Positions 10,212 to 18,247 of a DNA stretch of 64,000 bases are shown in pieces. Every line of letters starts with the position of its first letter. Positions within the stretch are counted from its first letter, which is position 1. The stretch covers positions 1,611,501-1,675,500 of the forward strand of contig NZ_CP089980.1 in NCBI RefSeq assembly GCF_021389955.1. Direction: 5' to 3'. The notes beneath the pieces are model-generated. The model had not been told where the DNA came from, did no database searches, and saw only the letters and a list, made by a program, of their open reading frames with translations. The position numbers and the translations under genes were made by a program. This stretch comes from Fulvivirga maritima (GTDB taxonomy: Bacteria > Bacteroidota > Bacteroidia > Cytophagales > Cyclobacteriaceae).

Positions 10212-10316
10212 TGAAATATGGCTTAAAGCTAATCTAGTTCGAAAGCTACGTTATTCGCTCAAAAACATCAAACGTAATGCCAGCAGAAAAAATTTATTAT
10301 TTTTTTAACTGCAATG

Positions 10317-10347
10317 TTTGCAAAAATTAAAAAGTTAACTACATTTG
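10317..10347 (+). promoter_or_regulatory. Promoter of tRNA-Val copy 1
   Basis: TTTG (10317-10320), 19-base spacer, TACATTTG (10340-10347): a perfect Bacteroidota sigma-A promoter 37 bases before the tRNA. Confidence 0.88.
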
Positions 10348-10383
10348 CACTCCCATTCACAAACAGTGAAACACTAAATGAAA

Positions 10384-10458
10384 GGGCGCTTAGCTCAGCT
10401 GGTTCAGAGCATCTCGTTTACACCGAGGGGGTCGGGGGTTCGAATCCCTCAGCGCCCA
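10384..10458 (+). tRNA. tRNA-Val(UAC), copy 1
   Basis: 75-nt cloverleaf. Acceptor GGGCGCT/AGCGCCC, D arm GCTC/GAGC, anticodon stem TCTCG/CGAGG with loop TTTACAC giving anticodon TAC (10419-10421), T arm with TTCGAAT loop, discriminator A. CCA is not encoded. It reads valine codons ending in A/G. Identical to the copy at 10769. Confidence 0.97.
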
Positions 10459-10465
10459 CAAAAAA

Positions 10466-10491
10466 GGCAGTCAAATTTGACTGCCTTTTTT
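10466..10491 (+). terminator. Terminator after tRNA-Val copy 1
   Basis: GGCAGTCAAA/TTTGACTGCC stem followed by six T residues, a strong intrinsic terminator 7 bases after the tRNA. Confidence 0.9.
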
Positions 10492-10700
10492 CATTTAAAA
10501 GAGCCTTTCTTCTTAAGAGATAAGACAAATCCACGAAGTGGCATTATTCAAACTTTACTTTTCATAAAAAGCTTATCTGTCTTTATTATCCACGGTAAAG
10601 CATAAGCATATATGAAGTGAAAAGCCTATCCATTATGCTATTCCTAATTGGATATCCTTCTATTTTCTAAGCCAAGGTTTAATAAGGAAAGAAGATAATG

Positions 10701-10731
10701 TTTGCACAAATTAAAAAGTTAACTACATTTG
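10701..10731 (+). promoter_or_regulatory. Promoter of tRNA-Val copy 2
   Basis: TTTG (10701-10704), 19-base spacer, TACATTTG (10724-10731). It is the duplicated version of the copy 1 promoter, with few changes across the spacer. Confidence 0.88.
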
Positions 10732-10768
10732 CATTCCTATTCACAAATGGTGAATCAAAAAAAGAAAG

Positions 10769-10843
10769 GGGCGCTTAGCTCAGCTGGTTCAGAGCATCTC
10801 GTTTACACCGAGGGGGTCGGGGGTTCGAATCCCTCAGCGCCCA
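10769..10843 (+). tRNA. tRNA-Val(UAC), copy 2
   Basis: Sequence identical over all 75 nt to the tRNA at 10384, with the same anticodon TAC. It has its own promoter and terminator, so the two are separate transcription units 385 bases apart, not one tRNA operon. Confidence 0.97.
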
Positions 10844-10852
10844 CAAAGAAAA

Positions 10853-10879
10853 GGCAGTCAATTATGACTGCCTTTTTTT
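10853..10879 (+). terminator. Terminator after tRNA-Val copy 2
   Basis: GGCAGTCA/TGACTGCC stem with a short loop followed by seven T residues; homologous to the copy 1 terminator but with a diverged loop. Confidence 0.9.
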
Positions 10880-10958
10880 ATTTATAGGAATCCCGTTTTT
10901 CTGATTCAGATATAATTTGCTGATTTTAAAATCACAAATTACGATATCACTCCAATTC

Positions 10959-13376
10959 CTATTGATCTTTTAAAGCTTCTACCGGATTAGCTTTTGCCGC
11001 TTTATAGGTAAGATAAGAAAGTGTAAGCCAGGCAATCATTACCAATAATGCGCCTGACAGCACAAACACCAACGGATTGATTTCAATTTTGTAAATAAAG
11101 TTATTTAACCATTTTTCAGATAAATACCAGGCCAGGGGCACAGCAATAATAATTGCCAATATTATCAGCTTAGAAAAATCTTTCAGCAATAAAGCCAGCA
11201 CAGAAAAAACTGATGCTCCGAGTACTTTTCTAATCCCCACCTCTTTAGTTCTGGTTTCAAAAGACAAACTAGCCAAGCCAAACAACCCGAAACAAGCAAT
11301 AAGTATAGCAATAAAAGAAAAGCCACTAAAAATCTTGGCCGTTTTTTCTTCAGACAAATACTGATAGCTTAAGTCATCAGAAAGCACACTGTATTCAAAA
11401 CCAAAACGATCTATATAATTACCCCACAGCTCACGGATTTGAGCTATGGTATTTTGATAATTATCGCCTTCAATTTTCAAAAGCATATAATTATAGTCTT
11501 CAGCATATTTGAGCACCAGCGGTTTCACCTCCTCATGTAATGATTGATAATTGAAATCCTTCACCACACCTATAATGGTTTGCTTCATTAATCCTCCCCC
11601 GGTATGGCGCTCCCACATAACCTCCTTACCCACAGCATTTTCCAGGTTTAGTGCTTTTACTGCTGCTTCATTAATAACAATAGCATCTTCAGCATCCGTG
11701 CTTATATTTCTAGAAAAACTTCTTCCTTCTTTCATTTCCAAACCCAAGGTTTTCACTAATTCATCATCACTAAACATTTCTGAAATGTTAATAATATGCT
11801 GCGGATTAGAAACCTCATAAACAGAATGCTGATTAAACTGAAGTCCCGGAACATTAGACATACCTGAGACAGCCTCTACACCTGAGATTTTTTTGAGCTC
11901 ATTTTTCATGGCAAAAAACTGATCATCCAGATCGTCATTCTTCAAAGGAATATTGAGAATTCGACTTTTATCAAAACCGAGGTCTTTATTTTCCATAAAA
12001 TACAATTGATTATTAATGATGATGCTACCCGTAATAAGCACCATAGAAATCAGAAATTGAAAAACCACCAGTCCACTCCTAAACCAAACCCCTGATGGCT
12101 TCACTTTTTCTACACCTTTCATGCTCACCACCGGATGAATGGAAGACAAAAACAGCGCAGGATACAGCCCAGCTACCAAACCTACAAAAGCACCCGTACC
12201 CACCAGCAATAACAAAGAGAACGGATGATGAAGATAATGAGTCTGCAACTGCTTACCCGTAACATAATTAAACCCGGGAAGTGCCACTTCCGCCAACAGC
12301 CCTGCCAAAATAATCGCAATGACCGATATCAATAATGACTCACCCAGGAACTGCCATGAAATCTGACTTTTATGCGCGCCCAATGATTTCCGCACACCTA
12401 TTTCCTTAGACCGCCCTACTGATTGAGACGTACTCAGATTCATGAAATTAACACAGGCAATAATTAGAATGAGCAAAGCGGCTGTAACCATAATATACAC
12501 ATACTCAATATTACCATTAGGCTCTAACTCCCACCGAATATGTGATTTCAAATGTATATCTGTAAGCGGATCTAGGGTAAAGTGCATTTGCCCCTGAGCA
12601 ATTCGCTGCAAGGTTTCATCTGACCAGTCTACATAATTACGAACCCAAGTTAGTAGCTGTCCTTCCAGTTGCGCAGCATCAGCATCCGCTTTTAATTTGA
12701 TATAATTATAATGACCAAAATCATCCCAGGTATAAAAGGCATCATTAGGATTCATGGCCTTGAGCGTAACGTAAGAAAGCAAAATATCGAAATGAAAGTG
12801 AGAATTATGAGGCACATCTTCAAAAATCCCCTCTACCTGAGCCAGCGTTTTATCATCATTAAAAGAAAGATATTTACCTACCGGATTTTCACCTTCAAAA
12901 TATTTATGAGCATAGCTTTCAGAAATCAGCACGCCACCCACATTTCTTAAAACCTCATTTTTATTTCCATGAATAAGTTTAAAATCAAAAACTTTGAAAA
13001 AAGTGCTATCCACCCCCAGAATGCCACGCTCATCATAAACTATATCATTTTCAGGATTTTTAACAGAAAACACTCTTTTAGTTAATCCTGCGCCCCAGAG
13101 CGGCGTCAGTGAAGTAGCCTCCAGCACTTCAGGATAATCTTGCTTCAAAGCCAGAGCCATAGGGTGTGGCGTTCGCGTTTGAGGCACATCTCCATACCAT
13201 TCTATACGATAAATATTACCAGCATGAAATCGGTCATAGCTCCACTCATCCGCCACATAAAGTGATATGAGTATGACACAAGACAAGCCAAAAGCAAGGC
13301 CAAGAATATTAATCAAGGCATATAACTTGTTTTTAAGCAGGTTTCTAAAAGCTATTTTTAAGTAGTTTTTTATCAT
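10959..13376 (-). CDS. ABC transporter permease, FtsX/MacB type
   Basis: 805 residues from the ATG at 13376 (MIKNYLKIAFRNLLKNK, the usual beginning of this family). The frame stays open to 13478, but the extra 34 residues are Cys-rich and unlike the family, and a GAGGAGG purine run lies just before 13376. Layout: N-terminal membrane helix, MacB periplasmic domain, three helices (about 285-430) with SKEIGVRKSLGAHK, a second periplasmic domain, and three C-terminal helices with TKEVGIRKVLGAS. Such proteins work with an ATPase partner, not present here, in export or mechanotransmission. The upstream region carries two 17-bp dyads and faces a sigma-54 activator gene, the likely regulator. Confidence 0.88.
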   Translation of the reverse strand: MIKNYLKIAFRNLLKNKLYALINILGLAFGLSCVILISLYVADEWSYDRFHAGNIYRIEWYGDVPQTRTPHPMALALKQDYPEVLEATSLTPLWGAGLTKRVFSVKNPENDIVYDERGILGVDSTFFKVFDFKLIHGNKNEVLRNVGGVLISESYAHKYFEGENPVGKYLSFNDDKTLAQVEGIFEDVPHNSHFHFDILLSYVTLKAMNPNDAFYTWDDFGHYNYIKLKADADAAQLEGQLLTWVRNYVDWSDETLQRIAQGQMHFTLDPLTDIHLKSHIRWELEPNGNIEYVYIMVTAALLILIIACVNFMNLSTSQSVGRSKEIGVRKSLGAHKSQISWQFLGESLLISVIAIILAGLLAEVALPGFNYVTGKQLQTHYLHHPFSLLLLVGTGAFVGLVAGLYPALFLSSIHPVVSMKGVEKVKPSGVWFRSGLVVFQFLISMVLITGSIIINNQLYFMENKDLGFDKSRILNIPLKNDDLDDQFFAMKNELKKISGVEAVSGMSNVPGLQFNQHSVYEVSNPQHIINISEMFSDDELVKTLGLEMKEGRSFSRNISTDAEDAIVINEAAVKALNLENAVGKEVMWERHTGGGLMKQTIIGVVKDFNYQSLHEEVKPLVLKYAEDYNYMLLKIEGDNYQNTIAQIRELWGNYIDRFGFEYSVLSDDLSYQYLSEEKTAKIFSGFSFIAILIACFGLFGLASLSFETRTKEVGIRKVLGASVFSVLALLLKDFSKLIILAIIIAVPLAWYLSEKWLNNFIYKIEINPLVFVLSGALLVMIAWLTLSYLTYKAAKANPVEALKDQ

Positions 13377-13402
13377 ATTCTTAAGTGTTTCCTCCTCAAT
13401 AT

Positions 13403-13416
13403 GCCAATAGCATACC
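13403..13416 (-). promoter_or_regulatory. Possible sigma-54 promoter of the permease gene (weak)
   Basis: On the minus strand GG (13416-13415), 10 bases, GC (13404-13403) with flanks GGGTATG and TGGCA. The GG-N10-GC spacing fits -24/-12 but the flanking match is partial. Start near 13391 would leave only a 15-base leader and place the two dyads at about -98 and -121, a usual enhancer distance. Confidence 0.35.
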
Positions 13417-13480
13417 CGATTATATATATTACTGAATAACAGATAATTACATAATATACAGAGGCACAATTTCGCCAACC

Positions 13481-13520
13481 TGTTCCATTATGAAACATAA
13501 ATTTGTTCCAGATGAGAACA
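13481..13520. promoter_or_regulatory. Pair of 17-bp dyads, candidate activator binding sites
   Basis: TGTTCCATTATGAAACA (13481-13497) and TGTTCCAGATGAGAACA (13504-13520) share the pattern TGTTCCA-N4-GA-N-AACA. Their centres are 23 bases apart, about two helical turns, in the gap between the permease and the sigma-54 regulator genes. Confidence 0.55.
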
Positions 13521-13558
13521 ACTTCTATCTTCATCATAAAAATAAGCTTCTAAAATAA

Positions 13559-14935
13559 ATGAACCGGCTGACCGCTAATATTTTAATTATTGATGACGAC
13601 CTAGATGTGCTGCACTCTGCCCGGATGGCATTAAAACCCATTTTCACTCAAATCACCGCAGAGAGTCAACCCCAGCAAATCAACTATCTACTCAATCAAA
13701 ACGTGTATGATGTCATTCTGCTAGACATGAACTATACCACAGGAGCTACCAGCGGCAGAGAAGGCCTCATGTGGCTTCAGAATATCATAGACAAAAAACC
13801 CACGCAGCAAGTAGTGATGATCACCGCTTATGGCGACATAAAGTTAGCTGTAGAAGCCATGAAAATAGGAGCTACCGATTTTGTGGTGAAACCCTGGGAT
13901 AATGAAAAGCTACAAGCCACCGTACGTGCGGCCTATCAGCTGAGCCAATCACAAAGAGAAGTGAAACAGCTACGAGAAAAGCAGTCAGGCATGAAAGCCC
14001 TTCTTAACCAACCCGGAGTAGAAATAATAGGACAATCACCTACCATGAAGGAGCTGTTTCGCATGACTGATAAAGTAGCCACCACAGATGCTAATGTTAT
14101 CATTTTTGGTGAAAATGGCACCGGAAAAGAGTTATTAGCTCAGTTTATCCACGAAAAATCAGAAAGGCGAGAAAATGTATTTGTAAAGGTAGATCTGGGC
14201 ACTATTAGCGAGAGTTTATTCGAATCAGAAATGTTTGGCCATACTAAAGGATCCTTTACAGATGCCAGGCAAGATAAAATTGGCCGGTTTGAATTAGCGC
14301 AAGGAGGCACCTTATTTCTTGATGAAATTGGCAACTTGTCTTTGCCGCTTCAAGCGAAACTACTAACAGCTATTCAGCACAAAACTATCACCAGAGTAGG
14401 CTCCACTACCCCCATAAGCATTGATTGCCGTATTATTTCCGCCACCAATAATAATCTTTTTGAAATGGTAGAGAAAGGCGAGTTTAGGGAAGACTTACTT
14501 TACAGACTCAATACCGTGGAACTCATGGTGCCAGCATTAGCCAAAAGGCCGGAAGACATTCCTTTACTAGCAGATCATTTTATTCAAATATTTGCAAATA
14601 AATACCGTAAAGGCGCCATGAAACTCAGCCGTAAGAGCTACGACTTACTGAGCAAGCATCTTTGGCCGGGTAATATCAGGGAGCTGCAACATGCCATGGA
14701 AAGAGCGGTAATCATGAGCGACGAGTCCACACTGCAGCCACACCATTTTTTACTACAAAGCTCCAAGCCCAAAGTCAGCCCTTCAAATTCAGTGAACTTA
14801 AATGAAATTGAAAAAGAAACCATAGAAATTGCTATTGCGAAACATCAGGGAAACATTTCCAAAGCAGCCAAAGAATTAGGCCTGGGACGCACCACCATTT
14901 ACAGAAAAATGGATAAGTATGGCATAAAGTATTAA
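13559..14935 (+). CDS. Sigma-54-dependent response regulator (NtrC type)
   Basis: 458 residues. Receiver domain with phospho-acceptor D56 (DVILLDMNY) and conserved K111; AAA+ domain with Walker A GENGTGKE (184-191) and Walker B TLFLDE (251-256); Fis-type helix-turn-helix at the C-terminus (ISKAAKELGLGRTTIYRKM). The sigma-54 contact loop reads GSFTDA (231-236) instead of the canonical GAFTGA; variants of this kind are common in Bacteroidota paralogues. The sensor kinase gene follows after 3 bases. It is divergent from the FtsX-type permease, a pairing seen often in this phylum, which suggests it controls that transporter in response to envelope or peptide stress (inference). Confidence 0.93.
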   Translation: MNRLTANILIIDDDLDVLHSARMALKPIFTQITAESQPQQINYLLNQNVYDVILLDMNYTTGATSGREGLMWLQNIIDKKPTQQVVMITAYGDIKLAVEAMKIGATDFVVKPWDNEKLQATVRAAYQLSQSQREVKQLREKQSGMKALLNQPGVEIIGQSPTMKELFRMTDKVATTDANVIIFGENGTGKELLAQFIHEKSERRENVFVKVDLGTISESLFESEMFGHTKGSFTDARQDKIGRFELAQGGTLFLDEIGNLSLPLQAKLLTAIQHKTITRVGSTTPISIDCRIISATNNNLFEMVEKGEFREDLLYRLNTVELMVPALAKRPEDIPLLADHFIQIFANKYRKGAMKLSRKSYDLLSKHLWPGNIRELQHAMERAVIMSDESTLQPHHFLLQSSKPKVSPSNSVNLNEIEKETIEIAIAKHQGNISKAAKELGLGRTTIYRKMDKYGIKY

Positions 14936-14938
14936 AAC

Positions 14939-16276
14939 ATGAATTTTAAAAACTTTAGAATTTTCGTAATTACAGCCGTAGCCCTTATAATAATTCTGGC
15001 CTTTGGCATAGCATACACAATCATTTATACAGAATGGATTTTCACACCGCTAGCATTAGCCATAATACTAATGGCCACAAGCATCTACCTGATAAGACAC
15101 ACCGAAAAAACGAATATTAAACTCACCCATTTTTTGCTTTCCATTAAGCAAGGAGGCTTTACCTCTACCTTTTCAAAAGGCAAAAGCAATCCGACTGACG
15201 CACAATTGAATTCTGCTTTAAATGATATTATTCAGGAATTTCAAAAAATCAATTTAGAAAAAGAAAGGCAATTTCAATACTTAAAAACCCTCAATGAAAA
15301 TATAGGAGTAGGGTTAATAAGTTATGCCGAAGATGGCAACATTGAAATGATAAACCCGGCAGCCAAAAGTTTATTACAAAAGCCCTTAATCAGAAGTATT
15401 AGTGACTTAAAAACCATTGACAGCAAGCTCCATGAAACCATCAGCCATTTAAAAGCGGAAGAAAAAAGAGTAATTAAAACTTATATAGGTCAGGAAACAC
15501 TGCAGCTCTCTGTGCAGCTCAAAGAGTTTATAATAGACCGCAAAAAGGTAAAGCTACTACTGATACAAAATTTGCTTTTTGAATTGGACCAAAAAGAAGT
15601 TGAAGCATGGCAAAAACTGATCAGTGTGCTTACTCATGAAATCATGAACTCTGTAACCCCAATTGCCTCACTTAACAGCTCAGTGAATCAATTGCTACAT
15701 CAGAATAACCAGCAGCAACTGTCACCAGATGACCGCGAAGACATTTATTGCAGCTTAGACACCATTGAAAAGAGAAGCAAAGGACTTATTAAATTCATTA
15801 ATGTATATAAAGATTTCTCTAAGACACCCGAGCTTACTTATAGCAGATTCAACCTGATCAGCATTGTCAATCGTCTACTACAGCTCCTGGCTCCTGATAT
15901 GGAAAAAGCGAAAGTGCAGCATGAGCTACATTGTTCTTCAACAGAAATAAAAATATGGGCAGATCAACAGCTCATAGAGCAGGTAATTATTAACCTACTA
16001 AAAAATGCTCTGGAAGCTGTAAAAGAAACTGAAAAGCCATTAATAAAAATAAATATAGAAGCCGCAATTAATAAAACCAGGATCAGCATAACTAATAATG
16101 GCCCCTGGATACCCGCCGAAGAGCTGGAAAAGATATTCATACCGTTCTATAGCACAAAAAAAGGAGGCTCTGGAATAGGTTTAAGCCTCGCCAAGCAAAT
16201 TATGAAATTGCATCGAGGCAATATACAAGCCTACTCTACAGAGAATGGAAACTCCACCTTCACTCTCACCTTTTAA
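14939..16276 (+). CDS. Membrane sensor histidine kinase
   Basis: 445 residues. Two membrane helices (about 9-27 and 34-53) with almost no periplasmic loop, a PAS-like segment (about 115-215), an H-box with H233 (VLTHEIMNS), N-box (VIINLLKNALEAV) and G-boxes (ITNNGPWIP; GGSGIGLSLAKQIM). The tight double helix with no sensor loop suggests sensing inside the membrane or cytoplasm. It is the partner of the sigma-54 regulator 3 bases upstream. It ends before a long gene-free stretch. Confidence 0.93.
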   Translation: MNFKNFRIFVITAVALIIILAFGIAYTIIYTEWIFTPLALAIILMATSIYLIRHTEKTNIKLTHFLLSIKQGGFTSTFSKGKSNPTDAQLNSALNDIIQEFQKINLEKERQFQYLKTLNENIGVGLISYAEDGNIEMINPAAKSLLQKPLIRSISDLKTIDSKLHETISHLKAEEKRVIKTYIGQETLQLSVQLKEFIIDRKKVKLLLIQNLLFELDQKEVEAWQKLISVLTHEIMNSVTPIASLNSSVNQLLHQNNQQQLSPDDREDIYCSLDTIEKRSKGLIKFINVYKDFSKTPELTYSRFNLISIVNRLLQLLAPDMEKAKVQHELHCSSTEIKIWADQQLIEQVIINLLKNALEAVKETEKPLIKINIEAAINKTRISITNNGPWIPAEELEKIFIPFYSTKKGGSGIGLSLAKQIMKLHRGNIQAYSTENGNSTFTLTF

Positions 16277-16320
16277 CTAATTGAATATTACCATAAAATC
16301 CATACAAATGTTAATAACTA

Positions 16321-16394
16321 TGTGATTATCAATATAAATATGTGGATAAACTTGTGATTATAGATATAAATAAAGGTGGAAAAGTTGTGAATAA
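16321..16394 (+). other. Cluster of DnaA-box-like sites, candidate replication-origin element
   Basis: Five sites in one orientation: TGTGATTAT (16321), TGTGGATAA (16341, exact reverse complement of the consensus TTATCCACA), TGTGATTAT (16353), GGTGGAAAA (16375) and TGTGAATAA (16386, one mismatch). Spacings of 20, 12, 22 and 11 bases keep them nearly on one helix face. AT-rich sequence lies on the upstream side (16277-16320). No dnaA, dnaN or parAB is nearby, so origin function is uncertain; a DnaA-titration or regulatory site is the alternative. Confidence 0.4.
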
Positions 16395-16413
16395 TACAAC
16401 TTAATGAAATTTG
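16385..16413 (+). promoter_or_regulatory. Promoter of the candidate structured RNA
   Basis: TTG (16385-16387), 18-base spacer, GAAATTTG (16406-16413), one mismatch from TAnnTTTG. The -33 triplet lies inside the last DnaA-like box, so DnaA binding could affect this promoter. Confidence 0.45.
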
Positions 16414-16419
16414 GACTGC

Positions 16420-16870
16420 AAAGATATTATTACGACCTTAGATATACCAAGTAAGAGATAAGCTTGACTGCTACAAAAGAGTAGCGGATGAGTAATGTGG
16501 ACTTGCTAAATATTTACACAAAGGGTTAAGGTACATACTGATAGCCTGAAAAGACTAAAGTCACCAGTTGAAAATATTTAATAGAACTGTCTGAAGCACT
16601 ATCTAGTATAGAAATTCAGATTTTCGCAGAATGGTTAAAGGAGTCAGGACGCAATGTTTATGACTTGAAATAACTAAAGTTACAGAAAGCATTTTGTGAG
16701 AGTATGGCGCAAGCTGTATAGTTTGAGAGAACACAAGAAAGTTAGATTCAGTACCATTCCATCGTGGGTGGCTCGCTGATGAAGCTAAGTGAACAGTAGC
16801 TTGGCACAAGCACCTCTACGGAGGCACTTGTGAAATGGGAATTCTTGAAAAAAGGGTTCCCATTTTTGTT
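16420..16870 (+). ncRNA. Candidate structured non-coding RNA, about 450 nt, family not recognised
   Basis: This gene-free stretch has a promoter-like site before it and a strong terminator at its end, and no credible ORF on either strand. Local stems are frequent: GCTAC/GTAGC (16470/16481), GACT/AGTC (16553-16562), CAGTT/AACTG (16565/16585), TCTGAA/TTCAGA (16590/16615), AGTCA/TGACT (16642/16661), TAAC-TAAA-GTTA (16671-16682), AAGCTA/TAGCTT (16782/16797), and CACAAG/CTTGTG enclosing CCTC/GAGG with a TACG tetraloop (16805-16832). Two stems carry the same TAAA loop with changed pairs. Signatures of RNase P RNA, tmRNA and SRP RNA were looked for and not found; a degenerate group II intron is possible but no domain V is visible. 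Function unknown. Confidence 0.5.
16833..16870 (+). terminator. Intrinsic terminator ending the candidate RNA
   Basis: AAATGGGAA (16833-16841) pairs perfectly with TTCCCATTT (16857-16865) and is followed by a T-rich tract. It precedes ispH and insulates it. Confidence 0.85.
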
Positions 16871-16932
16871 TTACTCTCACCCTCCTCGCTTGCCACACAA
16901 TCTGCTGAATTTCTCTATGTTATTGTTTACTT

Positions 16933-18186
16933 TTGCAGCGAGCACAACAAAAGGACAGTACTATCAAAAAATTCGATATACCCGAGTATTATAAATCTTC
17001 CATAACAGGCAGAATAAAGGAAGCACGCAGAATTCTTGATCCGCGCAAAAAGGATTTCACCCCCACCGAACTAGATTTCGGACCGGTTAAATTTTACATT
17101 GCCCGGCATTTTGGCTTTTGCTATGGTGTAGAAAATGCCATTGAAAAAAGCTACAAAGCGCTAGAAGATAATCCCGATAAAAAGGTATACCTGCTTAGCC
17201 AGATGATTCATAATCAGGAAGTTAACAGAGACTTACAATCAAAGGGTATAGAATTTATTATGGATACTGATGGTACACAGTTTATTCCGTGGGAAAACCT
17301 TAAGCCTGAAGATATTGTGATCATACCTGCTTTTGGCACCACATTGGAGATAGAGCAAAAGCTTGAAAATATTGGTATAGAAATACAGAAATACAATACT
17401 ACTTGTCCTTTTGTAGAGAAAGTATGGAAACGATCTGCCAAGTTGGGAGAGGAACAGCATACTATAATTATTCATGGCAAGCACAACCATGAAGAGACCA
17501 GAGCTACTTTTTCGCATAGTGCAGAAAAAGCACCCGCTGTAATTGTTAAAAACCTGAAAGAAGCAGAGTTACTGGGAGAAGTGATAAAGGGTAAGATCAG
17601 CAAAAATGAATTTTATGAGCTCTTCAAAGGCAAATATTCTGATGGCTTTGATCCTGAAATTCATTTTAACAAGGTGGGAGTGGTAAACCAAACCACCATG
17701 CTCGCTACAGAAACTCAGGAAATAGCCGATTACATTAAAAATGTAATTATAGAATTGTACCCTGAAGATCATAAAGAGCATTTCGCAGACACCAGAGACA
17801 CGCTCTGCTACGCTACTAATGATAATCAGGATGCTACCTATGGCCTGCTAGAGCAAGAGGCTGACCTGGCACTCATTGTAGGTGGATACAACAGTTCGAA
17901 CACCTCGCATATAGTAGAGCTATGCGAAAGGAAATTCCCTTCTTACTTTATCAATTCGGCCAATGAAATAATATCTCGCCAAGAGATTAATCATTTTGAT
18001 TATAAGAACAAAAAGGAACTTAGAACACAGGCCTGGCTACCCGAAAATGAACCGCTGAAAATAGTGCTCACCAGCGGAGCCTCATGCCCCGACACGTTGG
18101 TAGACGAAGTAATGCTTAAGGTATTATCCTTTTTTGAAAACACTATGACCGTAGAAGCTTTATTAGCAAAATTTGAAGTAGAATAA
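16933..18186 (+). CDS. ispH: 4-hydroxy-3-methylbut-2-enyl diphosphate reductase
   Basis: Last step of the MEP isoprenoid pathway: a [4Fe-4S] enzyme making IPP and DMAPP. The three cluster ligands are visible: C63 (HFGFCYGVENA), C158 (NTTCPFVEKV) and C385 (GASCPDTLVDE). The long Bacteroidota form (about 410 residues) carries an insert after residue 185. The start is uncertain: the first canonical codon, TTG at 16933, lies inside a promoter-like TACTTTTG (16928-16935). The conserved part begins IKKFDIPEYY, and an ATC at 16963 sits at a good distance from AAAAGGA; no ATG/GTG/TTG exists in frame after 16933. The TTG is used here only as the outer limit. Confidence 0.93.
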   Translation: MQRAQQKDSTIKKFDIPEYYKSSITGRIKEARRILDPRKKDFTPTELDFGPVKFYIARHFGFCYGVENAIEKSYKALEDNPDKKVYLLSQMIHNQEVNRDLQSKGIEFIMDTDGTQFIPWENLKPEDIVIIPAFGTTLEIEQKLENIGIEIQKYNTTCPFVEKVWKRSAKLGEEQHTIIIHGKHNHEETRATFSHSAEKAPAVIVKNLKEAELLGEVIKGKISKNEFYELFKGKYSDGFDPEIHFNKVGVVNQTTMLATETQEIADYIKNVIIELYPEDHKEHFADTRDTLCYATNDNQDATYGLLEQEADLALIVGGYNSSNTSHIVELCERKFPSYFINSANEIISRQEINHFDYKNKKELRTQAWLPENEPLKIVLTSGASCPDTLVDEVMLKVLSFFENTMTVEALLAKFEVE

Positions 18187-18247
18187 CCATACACTTCTTA
18201 GGCTGTTAAATTAAGGCATACTTACAAATACTGAGATCTTAGTGCCC

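Noticed and set aside
10314-10605. Open frames over the first tRNA-Val region
   Set aside because: They run through the tRNA and terminator, and have no protein character.
10959-13478. Longer start for the ABC permease at 13478
   Set aside because: Residues 1-34 are Cys-rich and not family-like; MIKNYLKIAFRN at 13376 is the usual beginning.
13459-13480. Sigma-54 box TTGGCGAAATTGTGCC on the minus strand
   Set aside because: GG and GC are 9 bases apart, not 10, and it abuts the dyad; a weaker match with right spacing was listed instead.
16770-16800. Hammerhead ribozyme (CTGATGA motif)
   Set aside because: CTGATGA at 16776 is present, but the GAAA partner and the three stems are missing.
16321-16932. 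Group II intron remnant
   Set aside because: The long region without genes with many stems recalls intron RNA, but no domain V (AGC...GAAA...GTT) or reverse transcriptase was found.
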